A stretch of 24,310 nucleotides of DNA from an uncultured Oscillospiraceae bacterium (GTDB taxonomy: Bacteria; Bacillota; Clostridia; Oscillospirales; Acutalibacteraceae): assembly GCA_900540305.1 (NCBI GenBank), contig UQFL01000030.1:1-24310 (forward strand). The letters are read 5' to 3'. The position numbers and the translations under genes were made by a program. Below the pieces are notes generated by a model. That model did not search any database, was not told the origin of the DNA, and saw only the letters and a list, made by a program, of their open reading frames with translations. Numbering within the stretch: the first letter of the stretch is position 1; each line of letters opens with the position of its first letter. This document shows positions 1 through 6,632 of the stretch, piece by piece.

Positions 1-47
1 GAGATCAGCCTCGGTCTCGTGGGCTCGGAGATGTGTATAAGAGACAG
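1..47. other. Illumina Nextera i7 adapter (sequencing artefact), left end
   Basis: This is not biological sequence. It reads GAGAT (end of the P7 primer), CAGCCTCG (an 8-base i7 index, which I recognise as the complement of Nextera index N710), GTCTCGTGGGCTCGG, and then the 19-base Tn5 mosaic end AGATGTGTATAAGAGACAG, finishing at 47. The genomic insert begins at 48. The adapter places a stop codon (38-40) in front of the open frame of the first gene, so that gene looks shorter than it is. Confidence 0.98.
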
Positions 48-49
48 TT

Positions 50-733
50 CTTATTGCTTGCGCAATAACTTATCAATTCACAACTCTCACTTATACTTCG
101 TCCATAGAATTTCTTGCATATGCTTATGATTCCAATCAGGAACTTTTAGACAGCAGCGCTGCTGCTCAATCCCAAAACGGTATTGACCAACAGGCGAGCG
201 AAACAAGCAAAATGAACTATGCAATGAAAATGCTTGACACATATATTCATCTTTTCTCAACCAATCAGTTTAATCAGGACATTGCAGATGAGCTGAACAA
301 AACCTATGGCACTGATTATTCGGCATCTTTCATAGCAAACAGCGTTGTTATTCAAAAGGTTGAAAACACAGCCATTTTCTCATTTACGGTTACTACTACC
401 GACGCTGATTTAAGCTATCATATCGCCCTTTCAATAGAAAAATGCGTTCCCCAAAAAATGAATGAAACAAATTCAGGTCTTGTTCGTGCTTCTGTTCAGG
501 ACGAGCCTATAAAAGCGCCTTTGGCAGAGAGCAAGGGATATCCTAAAAAAGCTTTGATTGGCGCAGTTGCAGGCCTTGTTTTGGCAGCTTTGATTGTTAT
601 TTTCAAAGATTTGATTGATATTAGAATTAAAGGCAGCGACGATTTGCAGGATAAATATGACATTCCTGTTCTCGGAACAGTGCCGGAGTTCATTTTAACT
701 CCTCAGAAAACGAAAGCGGGGGATAAAAAATAA
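50..733 (+). CDS. cpsC: Wzz/CpsC-type polysaccharide chain-length and tyrosine-kinase modulator, 5'-truncated
   Basis: This is a polysaccharide co-polymerase of the Wzz/CpsC/CapA family, a membrane protein that sets chain length and activates the partner BY-kinase on the cytoplasmic side. The first internal ATG is at 212, but the frame is open without a stop from the first genomic codons (about 50), adding 54 residues that start with the end of a hydrophobic segment (LIACAITY). The true start was therefore lost at the adapter junction. The visible 227 residues hold an extracytoplasmic region with helical character and a C-terminal membrane helix (about residues 170-190 of the fragment, KKALIGAVAGLVLAALIVIF), followed by a short tail that ends in lysines. 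The stop codon overlaps the start of the kinase gene by one base (TAATG), which indicates translational coupling. The family is clear; the substrate polysaccharide is unknown. Confidence 0.85.
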   Translation, partial: LIACAITYQFTTLTYTSSIEFLAYAYDSNQELLDSSAAAQSQNGIDQQASETSKMNYAMKMLDTYIHLFSTNQFNQDIADELNKTYGTDYSASFIANSVVIQKVENTAIFSFTVTTTDADLSYHIALSIEKCVPQKMNETNSGLVRASVQDEPIKAPLAESKGYPKKALIGAVAGLVLAALIVIFKDLIDIRIKGSDDLQDKYDIPVLGTVPEFILTPQKTKAGDKK

Positions 734-1488
734 TGGCTAAAAAGAAAAATCAGACTACAAAAGAAGCCCGCATATTATTAAAAGATGCATCAATAGACCC
801 CTCACAGAAATTCAGAATCGAAGAGTCTTATAAATCAATAAGAACAAACATTATGCTTTCCGTAATGAAAAAGGGATGTAAAACAATAGTTGTGTCATCT
901 TCTGCCCCAGGCGAAGGAAAGACAACAACAACAGTTAACCTTGCAATTACGATGGCAGAGGCAGACCAGCGAGTTTTACTCATTGACTGTGACCTTAGAA
1001 AACCTAAAGTACATCACTATTTTTCAATACCAAATGCTCCGGGACTTACAAATTATCTTGGAGCAGCGGTTAACAGCAGCAATACAAAAAATGTTGATTT
1101 ATTCAGCATTATACACAAAACTGAGTTTGAAAATTTGTCAGTTATCACATCAGGTTCAATTCCTCCGAATCCTGCAGAAATTCTCGGCTCAGAGCCTATG
1201 AAAGAATTTCTTGAAGAGGTTTCTCAGAATTTTGACTATATTATCATAGACTCAACGCCCATCAATGTTGTTTCCGACGCATTGCCGATAATTCGTGAGT
1301 CTGACGGTGTTGTGCTTGTTGTGCGTTCATATTCTTCTACACATCCCGAACTTCAGAAAACACTTAATTCACTCAAGTTTATTGATGCAAAAATTCTTGG
1401 TTTCGTAGTCAACTATGAAGAGAGAAAATCCTCAAGATACGGCGGTTTTTATAGTAAGTACGGCTACGGAGAATACAATTATTATTAA
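733..1488 (+). CDS. cpsD: CpsD/CapB-family bacterial tyrosine kinase (BY-kinase)
   Basis: This is a cytoplasmic autophosphorylating tyrosine kinase that controls capsule or exopolysaccharide assembly with the membrane modulator encoded just upstream. The 251 residues show the EsYKSIRTNI contact motif (30-40), Walker A APGEGKTT (58-65), Walker A' VLLIDCDLRKP (81-91) and Walker B YIIIDSTP (169-176). The C-terminus is the diagnostic tyrosine cluster, with seven tyrosines in the last 16 residues (236-251), which are the expected autophosphorylation sites. The length is usual for the split Gram-positive form, in which kinase and transmembrane modulator are separate genes. It starts at ATG 733 with a GGGGG ribosome site at 718-722. 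The phosphatase that would reverse the modification follows 38 bases downstream. Kinase identity is secure; the targets are not known. Confidence 0.95.
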   Translation: MAKKKNQTTKEARILLKDASIDPSQKFRIEESYKSIRTNIMLSVMKKGCKTIVVSSSAPGEGKTTTTVNLAITMAEADQRVLLIDCDLRKPKVHHYFSIPNAPGLTNYLGAAVNSSNTKNVDLFSIIHKTEFENLSVITSGSIPPNPAEILGSEPMKEFLEEVSQNFDYIIIDSTPINVVSDALPIIRESDGVVLVVRSYSSTHPELQKTLNSLKFIDAKILGFVVNYEERKSSRYGGFYSKYGYGEYNYY

Positions 1489-1513
1489 TAAATGAGCTAA
1501 TAAAATAGATGGC

Positions 1514-1520
1514 AGGAGGG
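1514..1520 (+). promoter_or_regulatory. Ribosome binding site that fixes the cpsB start
   Basis: AGGAGGG lies 6 bases before the ATG at 1527. An in-frame ATG at 1509 lies upstream of this site and has no such site of its own, so 1527 is the better start. Confidence 0.8.
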
Positions 1521-1526
1521 GTTTTA

Positions 1527-2246
1527 ATGATAATCAATAATTTAATTGAAACACACAGCCATATTCTGCCCGGCATTGACGACGGCTCAAAAAATGTTGA
1601 AATGAGCCTTGAAATGATCTCTGCGCTTGAAAGGCAGGGTGCAACCAAGATTATTGCCACGCCTCATTATTACAGCGATTCCATTTCACTGAGCGATTTT
1701 ATTGCTAAAAGGGACGCCTCCTTTAATAAACTTTCAGATTCCCTTAGCGATTCAGCCCCGAAAATTTTAGCCGGGGCAGAGGTGTATATAACAAAATACT
1801 TATTCTCAAATGACGATTTATCTCCTATCTGCATAGGAAATACAAGATATGCGCTTATTGAACATTCCTTTGCAGAGGAATTTGAAGAAAAAGCGTTCAA
1901 CCGACTTTTATGCCTTATTGAAGATCACTCTATCACGCCTATTCTTGCTCATATTGAGAGATATAAGGCTTTAATGGAACACCCCAAAAGGCTTGATATT
2001 CTGCTTGACGCAGGATGTCTTACACAGGTTAATGTAAGTTCTTTTGCTTCTTCACGCCGCTCAGTGAAAAAGAAACTTTTCAAATTTCTTGAGAGCGGAA
2101 GAATTACGCTTATAGGTTCAGACTGTCATAATACAGACACTCGCCTTCCCGAATACTCAGACGGAGTAAAGGAGATAATTTCAAAATACGGACAAAGCGC
2201 AATAGACACTCTTGTTGAAAACGCAAACAGAATGTTCGGCGAATAA
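1527..2246 (+). CDS. cpsB: CpsB/CapC-family PHP tyrosine-protein phosphatase
   Basis: This is a manganese-dependent phosphatase of the polymerase-and-histidinol-phosphatase (PHP) superfamily that dephosphorylates the CpsD-type kinase. Counted from ATG 1527 (239 residues), the metal-binding residues are where the family has them: THSHILPGIDDG (9-20, giving H10 and H12), TPHY (H47), GAEV (E85), AHIERY (H142) and SDCHN (D199, H201). No signal peptide or membrane segment is visible. The order modulator-kinase-phosphatase matches the ywqC-ywqD-ywqE layout of Bacillus rather than the streptococcal cpsB-C-D order. It is the last gene of its operon, because a strong hairpin with a T-run follows. ATG 1509 is possible but less likely. 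Confidence 0.93.
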   Translation: MIINNLIETHSHILPGIDDGSKNVEMSLEMISALERQGATKIIATPHYYSDSISLSDFIAKRDASFNKLSDSLSDSAPKILAGAEVYITKYLFSNDDLSPICIGNTRYALIEHSFAEEFEEKAFNRLLCLIEDHSITPILAHIERYKALMEHPKRLDILLDAGCLTQVNVSSFASSRRSVKKKLFKFLESGRITLIGSDCHNTDTRLPEYSDGVKEIISKYGQSAIDTLVENANRMFGE

Positions 2247-2260
2247 AATCTTAAAATGCA

Positions 2261-2300
2261 AACACGGCATGACTGAAATCAAGTCACGCCGTGTTTTTTT
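2261..2300 (+). terminator. Rho-independent terminator of the polysaccharide operon
   Basis: The arms AACACGGCATGACT (2261-2274) and AGTCACGCCGTGTT (2282-2295) pair over 14 positions with a single mismatch around a 7-base loop, and a T-run follows to 2300. It lies between two convergent genes. The facing gene ends inside the T-run. The minus-strand version has only a weak T-tract, so a bidirectional role is possible but less certain. Confidence 0.93.
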
Positions 2301-3900
2301 AATTATCAATGTGGAAAATAAGATTTCCTTCTTTAAATGTTTTCAGAACCTTAATTTCTCTTATCTTCGTTTTGTCTGTTTCAAGCGGATTTTCTGAAAG
2401 CACAACAAAATCTGCTTTTTTGCCTTCCGAAATACTGCCTTTATCGTTTTCCTCGCCATACTGATAAGCCGCATTTAAGGTAACTGCTTTCAGTGCGTCA
2501 TATATTGAAACACACTCTTCTTTGCCTAAAGCAACGCCGTTTTTCGTTATCCTGTTTACGGCGCACCATATTGTTTCGAGCATATCAGGCTCGATTACGG
2601 GCGAATCTTGATGGAATGTATACACTATTCCTTTATTCTGCGCAGATGCGGCTGGGCTGATAACTTCCGCCCTTTTCTTGCCGAAATTTTCTATATGAAC
2701 ATCGCCCCAATGGTACACATGGGCTACAAAGAATGACAGAATAACGCCGAGTTCAAACGCCTTTTGAAGCTGGTCTATTCCTATAAGCTGGGCGTGAATC
2801 ATTACTGGGCGCAAATCTTTTAAATTCGAATGCTTTTTCTCTGCGATTTCAAGGCAGCGTAAAAACTGCCCTGCCGCAGCGTCCCCGTTGCAGTGAGCGA
2901 TTATCTGTAAATTTTCCCTTGCCGCCGTTTCAAAAGCGAATATGACATCTTCGTCATCCATAGTGGGATAGCCGAAATAATCTTCAGTACCTTTATACGG
3001 TGTTCTCATCCAAGCTGTTTTGCCCTGAGGGGAACCGTCAAGAAACATTTTAAGCCCGCCGATTTTAAATCTTTTATCATACTTGCCCATATTTTCAGAA
3101 AACACAGTTTTCGTCTTTTGAATATCGGGAACAGATGAATACGCAACTATATCGCAGTTTAGTATATCACGCTTTAAAAGCTCGCTGAAAATAGGGAACA
3201 TATCCTCAACAAACATACCGTCCTGAATAGTGGTTATACCGTAAGACGCATATTTTTTCTGTGCCTGAGAAAAGGCGCACATAATTTCTTCAATATTCGG
3301 CATAGGAATTTTTTTCAGATATTCAAAAAAGGCGTTCTCCTCCATATATCCGTTAAGCTTTCCGCCTTCCTTGCCGATTTTTCCGCCTTTTGGAGAAGGC
3401 GTATTCTCAGATACTCCCAGCTCTTTAAGCCCAAGGGAATTAATAAGCCCCATATGCCCCGATTTGTGCTGAATTACAAGAGGATTTTCAGGCGCAATTT
3501 CATCAAGAACGGACAAAGGCGGATTTTTCTTTTCGGGCATAAGATTATTGTCATAATCACGGGCGTTTATCCACACAGATTTAGGAATATTGTTTTCCTT
3601 AATATAGTTATTAACTCTTTCTTTGATTTCCCCTGCGCTTTTACAGCCGTTAAGCGACACTTGAAGAAGCGCAAAGGCTGTCTGCGTAAAATGGCTGTGA
3701 GGGTCGATAAAAGACGGCATTAGAGTATTTTCGCCGAGATTTATTACCTCGCAATCGGGAAATTCGCTTTTGATTTCCTCAGCCTGTCCGACTTTAAGCA
3801 CAACGCCGTTTTCGACAAGAACGGCATTCGGCGCAGATTTGCCGTCAGGCTGAGCATTTTCCATAGTGATTATATTTTTACACAAAAAAAGTTTTTTCAT
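2299..3900 (-). CDS. Amidohydrolase family protein (YtcJ-like, amidohydrolase 3)
   Basis: This 533-residue protein is a metal-dependent amidohydrolase of the YtcJ/amidohydrolase-3 group, probably cytoplasmic since no signal peptide is seen. The N-terminal beta domain leads into the metal-binding motif MPSFIDPHSHF (61-71, H68 and H70). Later come QHKSGHMG (near 145), GGLKMFLDGSPQG (near 280), IIAHCNGDAA (near 335) and MIHAQLIG (near 370), then a C-terminal DFVVLSENP segment typical of the composite beta domain. The length matches the family. It starts at ATG 3900 with GAGGTG 4 bases upstream. It stands alone between terminators, so the context gives no hint of substrate. Members of this family hydrolyse varied amides and cyclic amides, and naming a substrate here would be guessing. 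Confidence 0.9.
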   Translation of the reverse strand: MKKLFLCKNIITMENAQPDGKSAPNAVLVENGVVLKVGQAEEIKSEFPDCEVINLGENTLMPSFIDPHSHFTQTAFALLQVSLNGCKSAGEIKERVNNYIKENNIPKSVWINARDYDNNLMPEKKNPPLSVLDEIAPENPLVIQHKSGHMGLINSLGLKELGVSENTPSPKGGKIGKEGGKLNGYMEENAFFEYLKKIPMPNIEEIMCAFSQAQKKYASYGITTIQDGMFVEDMFPIFSELLKRDILNCDIVAYSSVPDIQKTKTVFSENMGKYDKRFKIGGLKMFLDGSPQGKTAWMRTPYKGTEDYFGYPTMDDEDVIFAFETAARENLQIIAHCNGDAAAGQFLRCLEIAEKKHSNLKDLRPVMIHAQLIGIDQLQKAFELGVILSFFVAHVYHWGDVHIENFGKKRAEVISPAASAQNKGIVYTFHQDSPVIEPDMLETIWCAVNRITKNGVALGKEECVSIYDALKAVTLNAAYQYGEENDKGSISEGKKADFVVLSENPLETDKTKIREIKVLKTFKEGNLIFHIDN

Positions 3901-3914
3901 ATCGCACCTCGTCA

Positions 3915-3934
3915 GAATAATATTAATATTATTC
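3915..3934. promoter_or_regulatory. Perfect 20-base AT-rich palindrome upstream of the amidohydrolase
   Basis: GAATAATATTAATATTATTC is identical to its reverse complement. It lies 14-34 bases before the amidohydrolase start codon, where a promoter -10 region or an operator would be. It contains TAATAT and TATTAT hexamers on the minus strand, but I could not pair them with a convincing -35. An operator role is inferred from symmetry and position only. Confidence 0.45.
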
Positions 3935-3965
3935 GCTTACAGAGATATTTAATGCACATATATGC

Positions 3966-3993
3966 AAAACCCGCCTGACTTTCGCAAGGCGGG
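3966..3993 (-). terminator. Rho-independent terminator after the DUF218 gene
   Basis: The arms CCCGCCT (3970-3976) and AGGCGGG (3987-3993) enclose a 10-base loop. On the minus strand the hairpin is followed by TTTT and starts 7 bases after the stop of the gene ending at 4000. The other side carries a run of T on the plus strand, so it may work both ways. Confidence 0.85.
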
Positions 3994-3999
3994 CATTTT

Positions 4000-4746
4000 T
4001 TACATTATGAGTTCTTTTACTATTCCCATCATTTCTCTTGTATAGAATGTCAGAAAAGTATAAAAAGACGAGTTACTACACTTGGAATGAAAGTTGAGTC
4101 CGAGTTTATCGCAGATTAGCTTTGCCCTGTACTCATGAAATTCATTTGTTACAACAACAATATCCTTTGAAAGCCCCTCGTTTTCAATTATTTCAAGTGA
4201 AAATTCAAGGTTTTCCTGCGTGTTTGTTGAATTATCCTCTTTATAAAGGCGGTCTTTGCTTATCCCCATTTCAACAAGCACATTTTCCATACACTGCGCT
4301 TCGCTGATACCTTCGTCAGGTCCCTGTCCGCCCGAAAGTACGGCAACTGCGTTTTCGTTTTCATTTAAATATTCTGCCGCGGCGGCACAGCGGTCATATA
4401 GATATTTGCTGGGCTGAGTTCCGTTTACCTTACAGCCGAGAACAACAACCGTTTGTGCACCGCTGTCTGTTTTATAGTTGGCATAGCGAGCCATATTGAC
4501 GGAGAGGGGCGCAACCACAATTATCAGCGCTCCCAAAACGCAAAAGCCTGCAATTTTTAGCCCTGACGGCATTTTATCAAGAAAAACCGCAAACACAAAA
4601 AGCGCCACGGAAAAGGCAACGCCCACGGCATTTCCTATATTAAAAATACCCGATACAAGCGGCGCAAGATACCACAACAGCAAAAAAACTGCGCAAATCA
4701 ATAAAAAAATCTTCAAATAATTTAATCCTTTACCTGATTTTACCAT
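4000..4746 (-). CDS. DUF218/YdcF-SanA-like membrane protein
   Basis: This protein (248 residues from ATG 4746) has three hydrophobic segments (about 12-32, 38-56 and 64-84) followed by a DUF218 domain (about 98-240). The domain shows TVVVLGCKVNG (99-109), VAVLSGGQG (134-142), EDNSTNTQENLEFS and VVVTNEFHEYRA. Proteins of this family (YdcF, SanA, ElyC) are linked to the cell envelope, but their reaction is poorly known. The open frame extends to a TTG at 4764. I prefer ATG 4746, which has AGGGG 9 bases upstream. Its first 17 bases overlap the end of the XRE regulator gene, so the two are very probably co-transcribed and translationally coupled. The role is unknown; an envelope function under control of the upstream regulator is an inference. 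Confidence 0.8.
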   Translation of the reverse strand: MVKSGKGLNYLKIFLLICAVFLLLWYLAPLVSGIFNIGNAVGVAFSVALFVFAVFLDKMPSGLKIAGFCVLGALIIVVAPLSVNMARYANYKTDSGAQTVVVLGCKVNGTQPSKYLYDRCAAAAEYLNENENAVAVLSGGQGPDEGISEAQCMENVLVEMGISKDRLYKEDNSTNTQENLEFSLEIIENEGLSKDIVVVTNEFHEYRAKLICDKLGLNFHSKCSNSSFYTFLTFYTREMMGIVKELIM

Positions 4747-5422
4747 AAACCTTAACCCCTGCAAAAATTATTGCGGCGATGATAAGGAGCATAATCACAA
4801 CAGTAAACTCTCCGTAACGGGAAAGTTCTACAATTCTTGCAACAAAAGACAGCGGAAAAGGCAGGCACAACAAAGAGAGCAGTGCTCCCTTATTTTTGGT
4901 TTCGGCAATGACCTCTGCTTTAGTATATGCCACCGAAAGCCGAGTTACTCCAACGGCAAATACAAGCCCTGCGCCCACAAGCGCAACGAGTGAAACGGCA
5001 GCGAACATTATTTCCCAATGGGTATAAAAAAGAATATTGAACGCCCAGATACAGTAAAGTTCTGTAACCGTTCCGAGAAGAAGTGAAAAAACGGCGAGGA
5101 ACAGAGAAATCACATAAGCTATTTTAAAGAAATTGAGAATGCTTTTTTTATCATACTCTTTCTCTTTTTTATGTTCGTGTGTTTTTTCATCTGTTTTCAA
5201 AACGGCAGTTTGAGCTTTCTCACCGTTTAAAAGCTCATCTACCGTAACTCCGAGAGCCTTTGCTATTTCGGGAAGGAGCGTTACATCGGGATACCCGTCC
5301 CCCTTCTCCCATTTTGAAACCGTTCTGTTGCTCACATTTAAGATTTCTGCGAGCCGTGCCTGTGTATAACCTTTTTCCTTTCGCAGCGAGCAAATGAAAT
5401 TGCCCGTCTTGCGTGACTCCAT
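4730..5422 (-). CDS. XRE-family regulator with four C-terminal membrane segments
   Basis: This 230-residue protein has a helix-turn-helix domain of the XRE/Cro type (about 7-64), with the recognition region TQARLAEILNVSNRTVSKWEKG (20-41). A charged linker (70-95) and about four hydrophobic segments follow (98-120, 137-160, 178-196, 206-226). It therefore looks like a DNA-binding protein tethered to the membrane. Such HTH-plus-membrane proteins are common in Clostridia, and their signals are mostly unknown. It starts at ATG 5422 with AGGTGA 5-6 bases upstream, and a sigma-A-like promoter lies at 5440-5468. It is the first gene of a two-gene unit with the DUF218 protein. Autoregulation would be typical but is not shown by the sequence. 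Confidence 0.88.
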   Translation of the reverse strand: MESRKTGNFICSLRKEKGYTQARLAEILNVSNRTVSKWEKGDGYPDVTLLPEIAKALGVTVDELLNGEKAQTAVLKTDEKTHEHKKEKEYDKKSILNFFKIAYVISLFLAVFSLLLGTVTELYCIWAFNILFYTHWEIMFAAVSLVALVGAGLVFAVGVTRLSVAYTKAEVIAETKNKGALLSLLCLPFPLSFVARIVELSRYGEFTVVIMLLIIAAIIFAGVKVYGKIR

Positions 5423-5439
5423 ACAATCACCTCACAAAA

Positions 5440-5468
5440 ATCTTAACAAACGCCCCGCATTACGGCAA
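5440..5468 (-). promoter_or_regulatory. Probable sigma-A promoter of the XRE-DUF218 unit
   Basis: On the minus strand a -35 TTGCCG (5463-5468), a 17-base spacer and a -10 TAAGAT (5440-5445) precede the start codon at 5422. Each hexamer matches consensus at 4 of 6 positions, and the spacer is ideal. The resulting leader would be very short. Confidence 0.55.
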
Positions 5469-5482
5469 CGAACCGAACGGGG

Positions 5483-5503
5483 AAAAAGTCCACGGAGCGT
5501 GGA
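5483..5503 (-). terminator. Rho-independent terminator after the aldo/keto reductase
   Basis: On the minus strand TCCACG, a 3-base loop and CGTGGA are followed by ACTTTTT. The hairpin lies about 13 bases after the stop at 5516 and separates the reductase from the XRE unit. Confidence 0.8.
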
Positions 5504-5515
5504 ATATGGTGGATT

Positions 5516-6511
5516 TTAGTCTATTTTACAGATTTCGTCAATTTTTTTGAGTTCTTCGGCTGTAAATTCAACACAATCGAGCGCTTTTATATTGTCGATA
5601 ATCTGTTCGGGCTTTGACGCACCGATTAGAACGCTTGTGACAACGCCGTCTTTCAAAACCCAACTGAGCGCCATCTGCGCAAGGCTCTGACCTCTCTCTT
5701 CAGCAAGTTCATTGAGCGCTTTTATCTGAGAAAGCTTTTCATCTGTAAGCACATCTGCTTTGAGGTACCTACCGTCTTTCTTGATACGGCTGTCCTCGGG
5801 TATGCCGTTAATATATCTGTCCGTAAGAGTTCCCTGTGCAAGAGGACTGAATGCGATAATGCCCTTGCCGAGAATATCAGATGTTTTTTTAAGACCGTTT
5901 TTCTCAATAGTGCGGTCAAATATTGAATATCTGTTTTGATTGATTATAAACGGGCACTTTAAATCCTTGAGAATTGCACAGGCTTTATCGAGCGTTTTTC
6001 CGTCATAATTTGAAAGACCGACATAAAGTGCCTTTCCGCTTCTGACAATTTGCGAAAGTGCGCCCATTGTTTCCTCAAGCGGAGTTTCAGGGTCCATTCT
6101 GTGATGATAAAAAATATCAACATAATCGAGCCCCATTCTTTTTAGGCTTTGGTCAAGGCTTGCGATAAGATATTTTCTGCTTCCCCAGTTGCCGTAAGGC
6201 CCTGCCCACATATCGTAGCCCGCTTTTGTGCTGATTATGAGTTCATCCCTGTAAGGGGCAAGATATTCACGCATAATTCTGCCGAAATTCTTTTCTGCGC
6301 TTCCGTATTCGGGGCCGTAATTGTTTGCAAGGTCAAAATGAGTTATACCGTTGTCAAACGCTGTAAAGCACAAGGCTTTCATATTTTCAAAGGGGGCTGT
6401 GTCGCCGAAATTATGCCACAAACCGAGCGAAACACCGGGAAGTTTAAGTCCGCTTTTACCACAGCGAAAATATTTCATATCATCATATCTTTTTTCATTA
6501 GCTTTATACAT
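5516..6511 (-). CDS. gpr: Aldo/keto reductase, YghZ/Gpr-like (L-glyceraldehyde 3-phosphate reductase family)
   Basis: This NADPH-dependent aldo/keto reductase closely resembles, from memory, E. coli YghZ (Gpr), which reduces L-glyceraldehyde 3-phosphate and other aldehydes. Shared stretches include GLWHNFGD, FDLANNYGPE, ELIISTKAGYDMW, YGNWGSRKYL, SLKRMGLDYVDIFYHHRMD, SPLAQGTLTDRY, NGIPEDSR and MALSWVLKDG. The catalytic tetrad is visible as D60, Y65, K96 and H137. Length is 331 residues, slightly shorter than YghZ because the C-terminal tail is missing. The start is ATG 6511 with GGAGG 8 bases upstream (6520-6524). The longer frame up to 6574 would run through the promoter. It is a single-gene unit with its own promoter and terminator. 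The family is certain, the physiological substrate less so. Confidence 0.9.
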   Translation of the reverse strand: MYKANEKRYDDMKYFRCGKSGLKLPGVSLGLWHNFGDTAPFENMKALCFTAFDNGITHFDLANNYGPEYGSAEKNFGRIMREYLAPYRDELIISTKAGYDMWAGPYGNWGSRKYLIASLDQSLKRMGLDYVDIFYHHRMDPETPLEETMGALSQIVRSGKALYVGLSNYDGKTLDKACAILKDLKCPFIINQNRYSIFDRTIEKNGLKKTSDILGKGIIAFSPLAQGTLTDRYINGIPEDSRIKKDGRYLKADVLTDEKLSQIKALNELAEERGQSLAQMALSWVLKDGVVTSVLIGASKPEQIIDNIKALDCVEFTAEELKKIDEICKID

Positions 6512-6542
6512 AAATTTTACCTCCGCACCGATATTCAACTTC

Positions 6543-6571
6543 ATTGTAGCATAAAAAAGCGCGCCCGTAAA
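6543..6571 (-). promoter_or_regulatory. Probable sigma-A promoter of the aldo/keto reductase, overlapping the nfo terminator
   Basis: On the minus strand -35 TTTACG (6566-6571), a 17-base spacer and -10 TACAAT (6543-6548, 5 of 6 matches) lie about 30 bases before ATG 6511. The -35 and the spacer are inside the terminator hairpin of the upstream gene. Confidence 0.6.
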
Positions 6572-6587
6572 CAATACGAACGCGCTT
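6551..6587 (-). terminator. Rho-independent terminator of the nfo end of the long cluster
   Basis: The arms AAGCGCG (6557-6563) and CGCGCTT (6581-6587) pair, with a further 3-base inner helix, and a run of T follows on the minus strand (A-run 6553-6558 on plus). It lies about 46 bases after the nfo stop. The bases between (6588-6632) are very AT-rich with short weak inverted repeats and no gene. Confidence 0.85.
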
Positions 6588-6632
6588 AATTTGTAACAAA
6601 TATATTACCGAAATATATAATTTATATGTAAT

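Noticed and set aside
6588..6632. Short A/T inverted repeats after nfo
   Set aside because: They are weak, imperfect and expected by chance in sequence of this composition. The GC-rich hairpin next to them explains termination.
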